From assembly GCA_964036155.1 (NCBI GenBank), contig OZ038422.1:2999201-3063200 (forward strand): 64,000 nucleotides of DNA, given 5' to 3'. This document shows positions 23,356-33,670 of this stretch, piece by piece. This DNA is from Diploscapter coronatus (lineage: Eukaryota; Nematoda; Chromadorea; Rhabditida; Rhabditidae). A model generated the notes under the pieces. It had not been told where the DNA came from and searched no databases. It worked only from the letters and a program-made list of their open reading frames with translations. Within the stretch, counting starts at the first letter, position 1. The number at the start of each line of letters is the position of its first letter. A program made the translations under genes and the position numbers.

Positions 23356-25940
23356 ATGTGTGATAGCTCCGAGTTTTCCATCGACCCACCGTCATATCTA
23401 ATTCCCACTCAGAGGACACTAGGATGTATTTCACTCTTTTTCTTATCACCTTTAGCCATTTATCTAATTATGACAAAATCCCCCGACTCCTTAAGAGTGT
23501 ACAAAAATTTCTTGCTGATAGTTCAGGTTTGCAGAGAAATTAATCTATCATATTGATGGGGCAATTCGTATTTGTTGGGATGTCGTGCGCTGTTCTAGTA
23601 AATGTCGTAATGACAAAATCTACTTTTTTACATTATTCCTTCTTACCTCCACCCCTACCTTATTATCTATAGTTCACGTCATTACGACAAATACAAGTTG
23701 CCTATTGTCGGTTTCGATTATCTGGGAGGTCTAAAATAGGAAGAGAGTAGGGATTTTATACAAGCCTCTTCAACTTTAGTTTAATTTGTCCTTTTCTAGC
23801 ACATTGCAAAAATATAACCTGCATCATTTTGAGCCTCCCAGATTTAGTTAAAATTATGCATTTCATAATAAAATTAGATTTTCACGATGCTGGCGGACGT
23901 TTCTGTAAATATAACTGGAAATTTTACAGCCTTATTTCCGAGTAGAATAATATCGCATTACTATTCGTATTACAATTTGATTTTAGTGGTTGCCGTTATT
24001 TCGAGCGGAATATTTTCACTGATACTACCAACTGATCTTTTAGCGGTTTACCTAAAACTAATTACATTTTGTTTATTTATTGATTTTTTATTTTAGGGTA
24101 TATTTTTGGACATTCATGGAGTAAATTTAGTGCTAATCATTTTAGTGTTCTATTTTCGACACAAAGCTCTATGTAGAAAAGAATGCGTAAATGAGTTTAC
24201 TCAATTGAATGATTAAAATGTAACAATTTTACAGATATTCTCATTACCTCGATATGTAGAAATATTTATCTATTCATTTTTAACAATATTTCTATCATTG
24301 CTCATGTTTTTCATAATTTATTTGGAATTAGACAATGAATCGCTAAAAACCTATCTCAATGGGGTGAGTTTTTCTAATATACTATTTTTGTATAGTATAA
24401 AATTTATATGTTTATTTGGATAAATTAAGAATTATCCGAATGCGACGTGCTTGATTAACGTACCAAACGCTGCAATATATGATTTTGGATCAATTGTGAG
24501 TATAATGCTTAGATTATTTTCTATGAGATAATAAAAATTGAACTACAGTAAAATTTCTAATAGAAGTCCGGGGGGTTCGAACTTTCTTAATTTTCGAGAA
24601 AAATAGAACTTTTCAAACCATTATATTTCATTATTTAATAGCGTTGAAACTTAATGTCAAAAGTAAATATGCTCTACTCATCCAAAAGATGTGTTATAAA
24701 CTACTTCTTTAGATCATTTGATCCGAGTAATGGGTAGTTCTAGCATTTTTGGGGGTTTGCACTTCTATTTTAGATTTTACGCTACTTTATAGTCGATTCA
24801 TTTCCACATATTTTAGTCGTTCGTTAACTATATTGTTGGAATTGGATTCATCTTTGTTATTACTGCATTAATTGCATTTTCTTATTTAATTACTCATACA
24901 ATCAAACTATTGGCGCCGAATATAAATAATGCGGCAACTTATATGTCTAGGAAAACGCTATCCCTACACAGAAATGCGGTTTACACTATAATTTTACAGG
25001 TACGGTGAATTGGTTTCGAAACTTTGAAATTGAGTGAGTTTGGCTACTTGAAAACCTCAAGCCACTAGAAATAGAGTGAAAGATGTTAGGGAGAACAACT
25101 CTTTCCTCACATTTTCTCATGGGTTGAGGGTTTGAGGTTTTCACGTTGCCACTGAAATTAAAGAATTACCTCGGCATATTACCAATGAAGCTTCTCCTTA
25201 ATTCAGACATTTTTCCTTATAAATACAGAAAATTCTGTTAATATTGAATATAAGATAATCCAATTCATTGCTATGGTATTGTTAACGATCAATAACTTGG
25301 GACAAAATAAATAGTGCACAAAAATCGCGAATATGCAAAGTGTGTCTTGTGTAATATCAAATAGTCGTCTAACTTTCCTTCTGAATATGGTGTAATAACG
25401 CAAAGTGGGCTGCAAACAGTTTGCTAATTCCTGTGAATCATAATTGTCTCATTTCCTTCGTCTCAAGTAGTCGCTCATTTACAGTATTTCATAAGTTTAT
25501 TTATTTTCGATTAGTCAATAATAATAACTCATCTACTAATTAGCAATAAAATTTAGTTTCTAACGATAACCCTCACTTATTTACTGGCAATCGTGGTTTT
25601 CATCGTTTTATATCTATGCTCCGAATATATGCCACAGAGTTATGTTATGAGTAAGATTATCTTTTATTATTATTATCTTATATATTTACGAAACAAACAA
25701 ATGCTTAGATTAGTTAGCAAATAAAATCAAACTTCAGAAATGGCCTCAATAGTTGAATTGATGGTTTCGTTGCATGGAATTACATCGACGTCATTGCTTA
25801 TCCTATCAACCAGACCATATCGAAAAGCTATATTTTCAAAACGAACTTTAAGAACATTCATTGAATTAGTTATCATAAAACCACGAAATAATCTTACTAT
25901 CACTCGAGTCACGCCTTTGCACAGTAACAATAGGTTCTAG
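23356..25940 (+). CDS. Class srh/sri-like chemoreceptor GPCR, copy 1
   Basis: Nematode Str-superfamily seven-transmembrane receptor, expected in chemosensory neurons. Nine exons: 23356-23526, 23878-23941, 23987-24045, 24097-24186, 24235-24363, 24430-24495, 24817-24999, 25557-25650, 25738-25940; 352 residues, no disabling change. Family-like features: an N-terminal PPSYLIPTQRT before TM1, MTKSPDSLRVYKNFLL after TM1, LADVSVNITGNF in TM2, VFYFRHKALC, and SLHGITSTSLLIL...TRPYRKA at TM7/C-tail. The neighbour at 27005-29591 matches it exon by exon. Intron 1 (351 nt) is absent from that paralogue and is mostly two foldback elements. AATAAA at 25971. srh and sri cannot be separated with confidence by eye. 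Confidence 0.85.
23556..23708. repeat. Foldback element in intron 1 of chemoreceptor 1
   Basis: Arms at about 23557-23585 and 23677-23707 (GCAATTCGTATTTGTTGGGA against the complement of CGACAAATACAAGTTGC). Confidence 0.7.
23714..23850. repeat. Second foldback element in the same intron
   Basis: Arms GATTATCTGGGAGGTCTAAA and ATTTTGAGCCTCCCAGATTT. Together with the preceding element it fills most of intron 1. The arms faintly resemble those at 27371-27525. Confidence 0.7.
24548..24785. repeat. Foldback element in intron 6 of chemoreceptor 1
   Basis: Left arm AATAGAAGTCCGGGGGGTT and right arm GGGGGTTTGCACTTCTATT pair imperfectly. About 240 bp overall. Confidence 0.6.
25035..25158. repeat. Foldback element in intron 7 of chemoreceptor 1
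   Basis: Arms TGGCTACTTGAAAACCTCAA and TTTGAGGTTTTCACGTTGCCA form an imperfect stem. Confidence 0.65.
25279..25485. repeat. Inverted-repeat element, family Y copy 2
   Basis: About 207 bp in intron 7 of chemoreceptor 1. The left end has GATCAATAACTTGGGACAAA, the right end CGTCTCAAGTAGTCGCTCAT, as in the other family Y copies. Confidence 0.7.
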
Positions 25941-27004
25941 ACTCGTGATTTGTTTATTCTTTCTAATTCGAATAAAAAATTCTACTTTTAGCTAGGTTTT
26001 GTTAAAATTTGTATGCATTCAACAAGAAATAAAAATTTTGTAATATGGGGCAAATTATCAACATAAATGTTCAACTCTTAATATTGAATAGGCGAGATAG
26101 TGATTTTTTGGCGATTACGTACCATTTAAATTCAAACATGCAATGAAATATGTACCACAATGATATCGAATACCATTAATGATTACCACAAAACATTTAT
26201 TAGAAGCATGACTCAAAATTCGATTTTCATAAAAACTAACTTTATATAATTTACCTGACTAAATCGATTGTTATGTATATTATATAAATTTGGGTGTATA
26301 AAATAATTATTCACCGTCTCATATTTATCATATTAAATTAATTGAAAAATGTACGATAATTCTGAATTTGATATTCGACCATACCGCTACTCCATTACAT
26401 GGCATTCAAAAATTTTGAATTGGCTCAATTAGAACTATTCTTTTTCAATTAATTGTGTATTTTCAAAAAGACATGTTTGTATGAAGCATTAAACATCGAT
26501 ATTCGCGTTTGGAACGCAATAAAATGCATATATATGCAATAAGTTATTTCAAAAATAGTTCTAAAATTTGAAACAAACTACATTTCTAATATAATAAAGT
26601 TTAGAATATTGGACGGAAGGATTTTGCTTACGTTGCTAATTGGTTCTTAGTAATTCACGCAATAGCTACAATTTTAAGTCTGAATTCTGTTTTGGCCTTT
26701 TTTAAAAAAAACCATCTGTTAGCATTATTGTCTTGAAAATTTAAATGTAACACCGCACAGCGCAGACTTTATCTAAAATTATTATCTTGAATTTTCCCTC
26801 TCATAGTTAATTCATGATTTTCGAAAAAGTATTTTAAATGTTAGCACAAAGGATAGGGTTTAAGCGAAGCATATTCTCAAGTATGACATTCATTTTCTGA
26901 ATGATACTTTTCATCGATATGTGTTTAATTCATCGAAATTCGTCATAATTTCAAGCTTAAATATCTATTATGTGTATTTTAGATTGTTTCTAAAGTAGCT
27001 TGTG
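25941..27004. other. Spacer between the two chemoreceptor genes
   Basis: AT-rich; contains the probable polyadenylation signals of copy 1 (25971 and near 26031) and the promoter region of copy 2. No further gene or repeat recognised. Confidence 0.55.
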
Positions 27005-29591
27005 ATGTGCGACAATTCCAACTTCCCGGTTACACCATCTAGCTGGCTAATACCGTTTCAACGAACTTGTGGTGTCATATCATTGGTTTTATCTGCAATA
27101 TCTATCAAATTAATCTTGACGAAATCGCCAAATGCCATGAAGAGTTATAAACATTTTATTTTGGCAGTACAAATATTCACAACGCTCGCCGATATATCGA
27201 TAAATCTATTGGGAAACTTCGTCTTTTTATTTCCAGGTAAGAATTTATGTTTCAACATTATTTGACAATTTATTTTAAATATTTAGTAGTTGGATTTCAA
27301 ACTAATGGTATACAAGGATCGCTAATACCTTCGAATCTCGTTGGAGTATGTCCATAAATTAATAGTTTTTATTATTGATGCCGAAATCTGAGATGGGAAA
27401 AGTGGTGCAGTTATTTTTAGTGAGTGGAAAATCGAGAAATAGAACGCAAAAAGGAGAGATTGGCCTAAAATTGCTTCTTACTCTTCTCTCATTTCCGACC
27501 TCTCAGATTTGAGCATCAACAATGCTAAATCTACCGGCAGTTTGAAAACAAATTTATAAACAAACATATATTACAACAAATAATTACATAAAAATAAAAA
27601 TATAAAAATTTCTTTAAAAGGTTCAATAACCTGAGTCTAATAACCGTTTTGACAAAAATAATGATATTTTTTAGTGGAAATGGACAGGGAGAATTTTTCA
27701 AAACTAGGAGAAAATGTAATTCCAAACCCTTTTTATACCCTGTCCAAAAACGTGATGAAGACATTTACTATAAAACTATAAGTAGCTTTCAGGGATTTTC
27801 AGTAGTTTCTCATGTCTGTAATCTTGCTATGATTCTTCTTACATTTTATTATCGTCACAAGAAACTATGCAAGGCAAATTGCGTAATTCACTTGAATTTT
27901 TTTCTCAAAAATATGAAATATCATTTTACAGATCTTCGTTCTTCCCGAAATTTTAGTGAAACTAGCGGAATTTGGCCTCGGATGTGCGTGCGTGGTCATA
28001 ATGCTAATCTCTCACTTTTTCAATTTAACTGGTGATAAACTCAAAACACATTTATCTGAGGTATTGGTGGTTTTAAAGCAAGTGATGAAAGTAGTACGAC
28101 GAATTCAATGGAATAGTGCATTTAAAATTCTAGAAAAGTCGATTTACACGGCCTTATGAACTTTATACTTTCAAAACGCCCTACATTTATTCTCGAAGAA
28201 AGGAAATCGGAATAAAAATCGAAGAAAATGAATGAGTGTGAAAAAGAATAAACGAAAATGAGCAAAAGCGGTCTCAATTGCTGAAACAACGGTCAACATT
28301 TGCGAGATTGAGAACGATGAGCAATTTTGAAATGACGTGATGACGTGAGGACGTGCGCGCTATAGTTAGGAATAGGCGAAGGTGTGAAGGTAGGGAGAAA
28401 TAGTGTGGGAAAAGATGGCTCACGTCCTCACATCATTCTGTCATTTCTCAGTTGCCGAACGACGCACAGCAAGGTTGAAGATGGACAGAACCAAGGCTTA
28501 ATCATAAAGAACATAAGACCGTGTTTGTTTATTTTTGACATACTACTTTTATTAGTTTGATCACTACTCTGTCGTACTACCGTACTACTTTTCTATATAT
28601 TTCCATGATTTTTTAGCTTCATTTTCAGTCACACCCGTATGCACTTTGTTTATTGGATGTTCCAAATGTGGCAGTAGTCAATATTGATATTATAGTTAGC
28701 ATTTTTTTCTTATTTACATATATATGTATAAGTTGTTGAATTTAGCCATACTATCGTTTTTTGGTTCTGCTAGTTCCACTAGTTAACCTCGGACTGCTCG
28801 GGTTTATAATATTTTTCACAATCGCCATCTTTCATACTCTATTCTTAATATTGCCGACTGCGAAACGTGCATCTCATCTTTCGCCGAAAACCATATCTGC
28901 GCAGAAAAACGCCATAATATCAATTTTCGTGCAGGTACAATTTATTTTTATTCTAATTTTAGACAAGGCGAACCTTTATAAATGCCCAGGTGAATTAATC
29001 ATTGGATTGCTATCTATAAGAATTGGATTTCTGATAAGTTTTAGAAAGTTAAAAGTCGTGAAATTAACTAATAAGCGTCACTACTATTTTCGAAAATTTC
29101 GCTCTAGATAAAAATACTCTTCAAATAAGAAAAAAGTAACGATATTTCTTCTTCATGAAATAATGATATAGTTCAATTGTCATGTTTTGCGATATGATGC
29201 CTGATCATGATTATTAAAATTTAGTTTCTTACCACAACTATCAACTATTTAATAGCTGTAATGCTTCTGGTTAGTATTTTTATATTGGCTACACCTTCAA
29301 CAAGAGATACAGTTATTCGTAAGCTAACGTCATTGCTTGTTAACAAATCTAATTCTATATGATTCAGAAATGACTAGCATTTTTGAAGTTATGGTTTCTC
29401 TGCATGCTTCGATAGCAACATCGCTATTGATTATTTTAACAAGACCATATAGAAAAGCAGTCATTCAAATATTGATTAAAATGGGCTTAAGAATTTTAAA
29501 GGATGAAGAAATACAACGAAAGACAATCGCTGTCAGAAGAAACCTCGCACCTGTAGTGCCTATATTAAATAGTATTTCTAAAGTTGGATAA
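27005..29591 (+). CDS. Class srh/sri-like chemoreceptor GPCR, copy 2
   Basis: Paralogue of the gene at 23356-25940. Eight exons: 27005-27236, 27287-27345, 27793-27882, 27932-28060, 28629-28694, 28746-28934, 29225-29318, 29368-29591. Exon lengths 59, 90, 129, 66 and 94 nt are identical to copy 1. Motifs: PSSWLIPFQRT, LTKSPNAMKSYKHFIL, LADISINLLGNF, FYYRHKKLC, LDVPNVAVV, MVSLHASIATSLLI then TRPYRKA near the C-terminus. About 360 residues, no disabling change. The first exon runs through the site where copy 1 has intron 1. Introns 2 and 4 hold foldback elements, including a nested pair at 28147-28523. AATAAA at 29623. The ATG at 27005 is preferred because it aligns with the copy 1 start (MCDxSxF). 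Confidence 0.85.
27371..27525. repeat. Foldback element in intron 2 of chemoreceptor 2
   Basis: Arms ATTGATGCCGAAATCTGAGA and CTCTCAGATTTGAGCATCAA pair well; about 155 bp. Confidence 0.7.
28147..28523. repeat. Inverted-repeat element, family E copy 2, carrying a nested insertion
   Basis: Ends CACGGCCTTATGAACTTTAT and ATAAAGAACATAAGACCGTG match copy 1 at 6773-7007. The extra length (377 against 235 bp) is explained by a family X element at 28321-28455 inserted inside it. Confidence 0.8.
28321..28455. repeat. Inverted-repeat element, family X copy 1 (nested)
   Basis: 135 bp with 35-nt imperfect terminal inverted repeats; left core AAATGACGTGATGACGTGAG, right core TCACATCATTCTGTCATTTC. The interior GCGCTATAGTTAGG and GGGAGAAATAGTGTGG recur in copy 2 at 34364-34496. 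Confidence 0.85.
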
Positions 29592-29789
29592 TTTCTTGAA
29601 GTGTAATTTGAGTTGGTTTATAAATAAATATTTTAATTCTCATTTGTGTGATGCTGAGAATAATTTTCAAGAAATCTTCTTCATGTTGTGTGGTCATAAA
29701 ATTTTGATTTAATCGCCGAAATATTCAATAATAATTAGTCGGCTACATAAAATTTATGGATGAATTCTCATTTTGTTCGTTCTATTTGA

Positions 29790-29880
29790 ATTATTGAGAT
29801 ATAACGTTGTTTGAGTAGAAGGAAAGAGAAGAGATGCTCTTTGTGTTCTTCACTTGAACAATGTTATCTCTCTATATCGT
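29790..29880. repeat. Foldback element
   Basis: Arms GAGATATAACGTTGTTTGAG and CTTGAACAATGTTATCTCTC flank a short purine-rich centre. Confidence 0.7.
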
Positions 29881-30772
29881 GCTAAGACGATCAATGTATG
29901 AAAACTCAATTAAACAATTTCACAGACTATAAATAGAGTCCCCAAGCTCCGCTCCCTTGCAAAAATGTGCTTTTGGTAGAAGCGTGAGTTTTAAGCAGCA
30001 AATTTGGGAAGTAAGTATCCTTACGCTCAATATGTCCCAAATAGAACCATCTAGTCCGACGATAAGCCTGATGAAATGATCCTGTGCAAAAAAAATTAGG
30101 TTAAAATACCCGCGTACAAATATAAATTCGTTTGCTAAAATGTGTTCATTTTGGGTGATGAATTTTTTCGATTTTTTTATCGGGAATGTTTTATTTTTTT
30201 CATAAAATCCTATTTGCAGCCCAATTTACTCTGAAACGCGCTTTGACATATCCGCTTGGGGTCCCTATCGTTTATTCAATAAATGATTTTCATTTGGTTG
30301 TAAAACAATTCGCTTTTCACGAATAATTTATTATTACATTTATAAAATGATCAATAAGCTAAAAGTCCAGTCAAATGATAGCTATCAGAAAGTAAATGGT
30401 ATGCTTTTGTACACGAACTTTCACTATGTAAAAATATTGTATTAAATAACCTGGCAAGTATGATATTTCTGTTGCATCACATTATTAAACACCTAGCTTT
30501 ATTATAAGTGCGATTTTTTCCATTCACAATTTCGATGCTTCCGTTTTCTTATCATTTAAAGTTGAATATAATGAGTAACGAATCCTGAATCCTCTCCATA
30601 CAAATTTCATTCCGACACTGATAAAATTGTCGATTTACGGAAGCAAAATTCAAATACGTCTGAAATACGACACTGTAACGATGAAATTCAAATGATAAGA
30701 GAAAAAGTATCTTAGACAATTTTAACCATCTATCTTTCAGCATACAATTTTTCTACTGATATTTTGATTGAG

Positions 30773-30786
30773 CTTATCGTGATAAA
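30773..30786. promoter_or_regulatory. Paired inverted GATA-type sites upstream of saposin gene 1
   Basis: CTTATCGTGATAAA contains TTATC and GATAA head to head. Intestinal GATA factors (ELT-2 type) bind TGATAA-like sites near nematode gut genes (established). It lies about 450 bp from the start codon, so the link is weak. Confidence 0.3.
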
Positions 30787-31222
30787 CGAAGAATTGAGGG
30801 GTGTAATTGGAAATTGCTTTTTGGAGTCAAGGTTGAAAGGAGAAGAAGGCGGAAAAATGGCGAAAGCCTGATTAGCAGATTATAAAATGGGCCGATAGGT
30901 GCACGAATAGGAACTATGAATTTTCCGTTTTTCCGTCATTGTTCTTCTTCTTTGATTGAAACTGAATTTTGAATTCATCAATTCATCTTCAAACATTTTG
31001 AATTTTACTGATTGCAATTAGTAAGATATCATAATAGGACGACTGTGATAATTTGGTATATCTTTGGATATTATAGAATTATTGATGGTCTTGTCTAACT
31101 TATCTTTATATTTTTTATTGTTTTACTGCATCATTCTTTTTTTCAATTATTCCTTCGTTCATTCCGATTTTCTTGATATTGATGAATGTTACACTTGATC
31201 GCGATTTTTCCATATTTATTTT

Positions 31223-31232
31223 TTCATTTCAG
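31223..31232 (+). promoter_or_regulatory. Candidate spliced-leader acceptor of saposin gene 1
   Basis: TTCATTTCAG ends five bases before the ATG at 31238, the expected position of a trans-splice acceptor. Confidence 0.45.
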
Positions 31233-31237
31233 TAAAA

Positions 31238-32531
31238 ATGAAATACCTTCTCCTGTTGTGCGCCGTTGTGGTAGCAGTGTACTGTGTCGTGATGCCGGTG
31301 CAGAGAAACGCGTTGGACTGCCAGATGTGCGAACTCCTCGTCAAATCCGTCGATGGCACCGCTGATAGAGACACCAAGGAAATCGAGAAGGTACGTTTGG
31401 CCTCTTCTATACCAGACTCCTTGTTTCCTTCTTGCCCTACCCCCTTCCCTATTCTTTTCTCAAAATGTGGGTGTGGACTACAAAAGGTCGATACGTTTCC
31501 ATCTTTCTTCACACCAAAACTTCGCCACTTCAAACGGAGTGAGTGGGGTGAATCGGAAAAGTCCTCAGACCCTATGAAAAAAGGTCCCAAATTAAATAGT
31601 TTTACCATTAGAATATAGGGCTGATAGTGGAAATTGGGGTCCTTATTCATTGGGTCTGGTGGTTCTTTCGCGGGATGCCATGTGTAGAGATATGATCTAC
31701 TACATTTACCTATTCAACACTAACTGAGTGAGTGATGAAAATACCAATACGATTTGTTTAATTCTATCAAACTTGTCGATCAATTATGGACTAAATTATG
31801 TTTGAACGGATATATTCATGCTTTTGGGATATTTTCGATAATGTTTTTCTTTCCTGAAATAAAATGACACAGTTGAGTATATCCAGAGATGTTGGTTTCG
31901 ATTTCGGCCCGACCCCGCCGGACTAGGGTTGGGGTCGAGGTTTTTGGTTTCGTCCGAGGTCGGGCTGAGATAGGAACGTCGAGATCGGGTCGCAAAATTT
32001 CGATCTTCCAATATCCCTGAGTATACCCACATGAAGATCGCCTGCTTTAGAAATTCGACGCTGAATGCAAGACGCTGTTCCACTCGATTCCATTCGGAAC
32101 CACTGAATGCAAGCACTACATCAATTCGAAACTCGACCCCATCATCAAGGTAAATACAAAATTTCAGCGAACTAAATTGTTTTATTTTATTTGTGCAAAT
32201 AGTCTACGATATTAACCTTAGTGCTCGCTTACAGTGAAGTTCATAACTTCTGAATCTTCTCAATAACACAAATTTCAGTGTAAAGTTACTCCATTTTGAA
32301 CGAGTACTCGGAAATTTCGCGACTTTTCACTGTTTATTATTAACTTTTTGAGTAGCGTGATAAGAGATGCGATATTCCGAGTTCTCGCTTTGAATGGATG
32401 TAATGCGTTTGTGATAGTTATTTCCTGGCATTTTTCCTAATGAGCCGAAATTTCAGGAACTCGACTCCGGCACTGCTCCTGAAGACGTCTGCAAGAATCT
32501 TGGAGAATGTCCAAAAACTGTCTTTTTTTAA
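31238..32531 (+). CDS. Secreted saposin-B (caenopore-like) protein 1
   Basis: Three exons, 31238-31390, 32051-32149, 32457-32531; 108 residues. Residues 1-17 form a hydrophobic signal peptide. The six cysteines of the saposin-B fold are C28, C31, C57, C71, C96 and C102, with motifs CQMCELLVKSV, GTTECKHYI and GTAPEDVCKNLGEC. Known members (saposins, amoebapores, nematode SPP proteins) bind or disrupt membrane lipids; in nematodes several are intestinal antimicrobial effectors. The specific activity here is inference. Intron 1 (660 nt) holds two repeat-derived segments. AATAAA at 32553. First of three tandem paralogues. Confidence 0.88.
31398..31490. repeat. Degraded family W foldback in intron 1 of saposin gene 1
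   Basis: Matches the reverse complement of 35694-35789 over GGCCT, TTCCCT and the CACACCC-type arm (TGTGGGTGTGGACTAC at the right). One arm is decayed. Confidence 0.55.
31888..32000. repeat. GC-rich imperfect palindromic segment
   Basis: Unusually GC-rich for this window, with CGGCCCGACCCCGCCGG at the left and GAGGTCGGGCTGAGA at the right able to pair. Lies in intron 1 of saposin gene 1; a repeat remnant is likely. Confidence 0.45.
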
Positions 32532-33577
32532 TTTATGAATACAAAATCTAACAATAAACTAATTTTTCCTTAATCTTTCACTAGTTTTTGATGAAGGTGC
32601 ACATCTTCTTCTGCTTCACATGCATAAGATATTGGTTTACTAATTTGGTGGAGATTTACTATAGTATCGGCAAATAAAGAGATTTCTGGTTTTATTCGAA
32701 TTATATTGACTTATTTTTAGACTTTAGAAGTCATAAACTGCTCTTCAGAAGGAATTTGTCTGATATCGTAATCACAAGTCTTTGTTTGCTGAGGGAGAAA
32801 AATGTTATCTGTTCTCGTTTCATTGTGGAAAAAAAGCTTCTAGAAGAAAGCGCATTGTTATTTTTTTAGAAGGTCATTCATCAAAGTATGAATTTACAAG
32901 TGATGAATAAAGTAATTGGTTCAAAAAATTTTAAGCTCTAAGCGATGAGATGATCCTAAGATTATATTCTGTTATTACAGTATTAGTAAAACTCATTAAC
33001 TAAATACATGATACAAATTTATTTTTAGCCCAGTATTATTCTGTTCAAGAAACGGACAGTGTTGACCTTTAGAAGATCTAAAATCCAAATAAAAGGTTTC
33101 AAAAATTACAAATATTTGGAAATCAACACATCTTATCTTGATTCTGATTTGATACTGATATTAGAATTTTCCAATGACATTAATTCTAAAATTTTGATCT
33201 TCGAATTTCTTGAATGATTTTCCGGGCACAATAAACATAAGCAGCCTAATTTATGAGTACTTTGGGTTTGCAATCGCTCAAAATTCGATACAAAATGTCT
33301 TTTATCATTTTGAGTCTAATTCATGTCATGCTGCTTCTGTTAGTCTGTAAAATTCTTCTATAAAGTGTGCAGCGTTTTCGAAATGAAATGTGTGCTGCAT
33401 TTATGACTGATAACCGTAATCCTGCTTTGTCTTTTTCCATTCCTGCAGAAATTTTGTGACTTTTGAACCAGAGCCCTAAAATTTAAACATTTTTTACCAG
33501 TTTCCTCAAATTCGATGCAAAAACATATTGGTTCTGACAGACGACTGAATTTATGATTTCTTCCGAAACTTACTGAA

Positions 33578-33593
33578 CTTATCATCTATCAGT
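33578..33593 (-). promoter_or_regulatory. Clustered GATA-type sites upstream of saposin gene 2
   Basis: On the minus strand this reads CTGATAGATGATAAG: a TGATAAG consensus with an adjacent CTGATAG, about 80-90 bp before the start codon. TGATAAG is the preferred ELT-2 site in Caenorhabditis, consistent with intestinal expression. Confidence 0.5.
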
Positions 33594-33660
33594 GCAAAAA
33601 TGCACTATCCTTAATTAGATGATTTTATCATCTTAGTTTTTTTTTCAAATTCTAAAGAAT

Positions 33661-33667
33661 ATTTTAG
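33661..33667 (+). promoter_or_regulatory. Candidate spliced-leader acceptor of saposin gene 2
   Basis: ATTTTAG ends three bases before the ATG at 33671. Confidence 0.45.
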
Positions 33668-33670
33668 AAG

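Larger units (their letters stand above)
29592..31237. other. Intergenic between chemoreceptor 2 and the saposin cluster
   Basis: Includes a foldback (29790-29880) and a paired GATA-type site (30773-30786). No gene recognised. Confidence 0.55.
32532..33670. other. Intergenic between saposin genes 1 and 2
   Basis: AT-rich; holds the saposin 1 polyadenylation signal and the promoter of saposin 2, including GATA-type sites at 33578-33593. Confidence 0.55.

Noticed and set aside
31216..31650. 144-codon minus-strand frame overlapping saposin gene 1
   Set aside because: Antisense shadow of exon 1 plus an intronic repeat; the plus strand has the signal peptide, cysteine pattern and splice sites.
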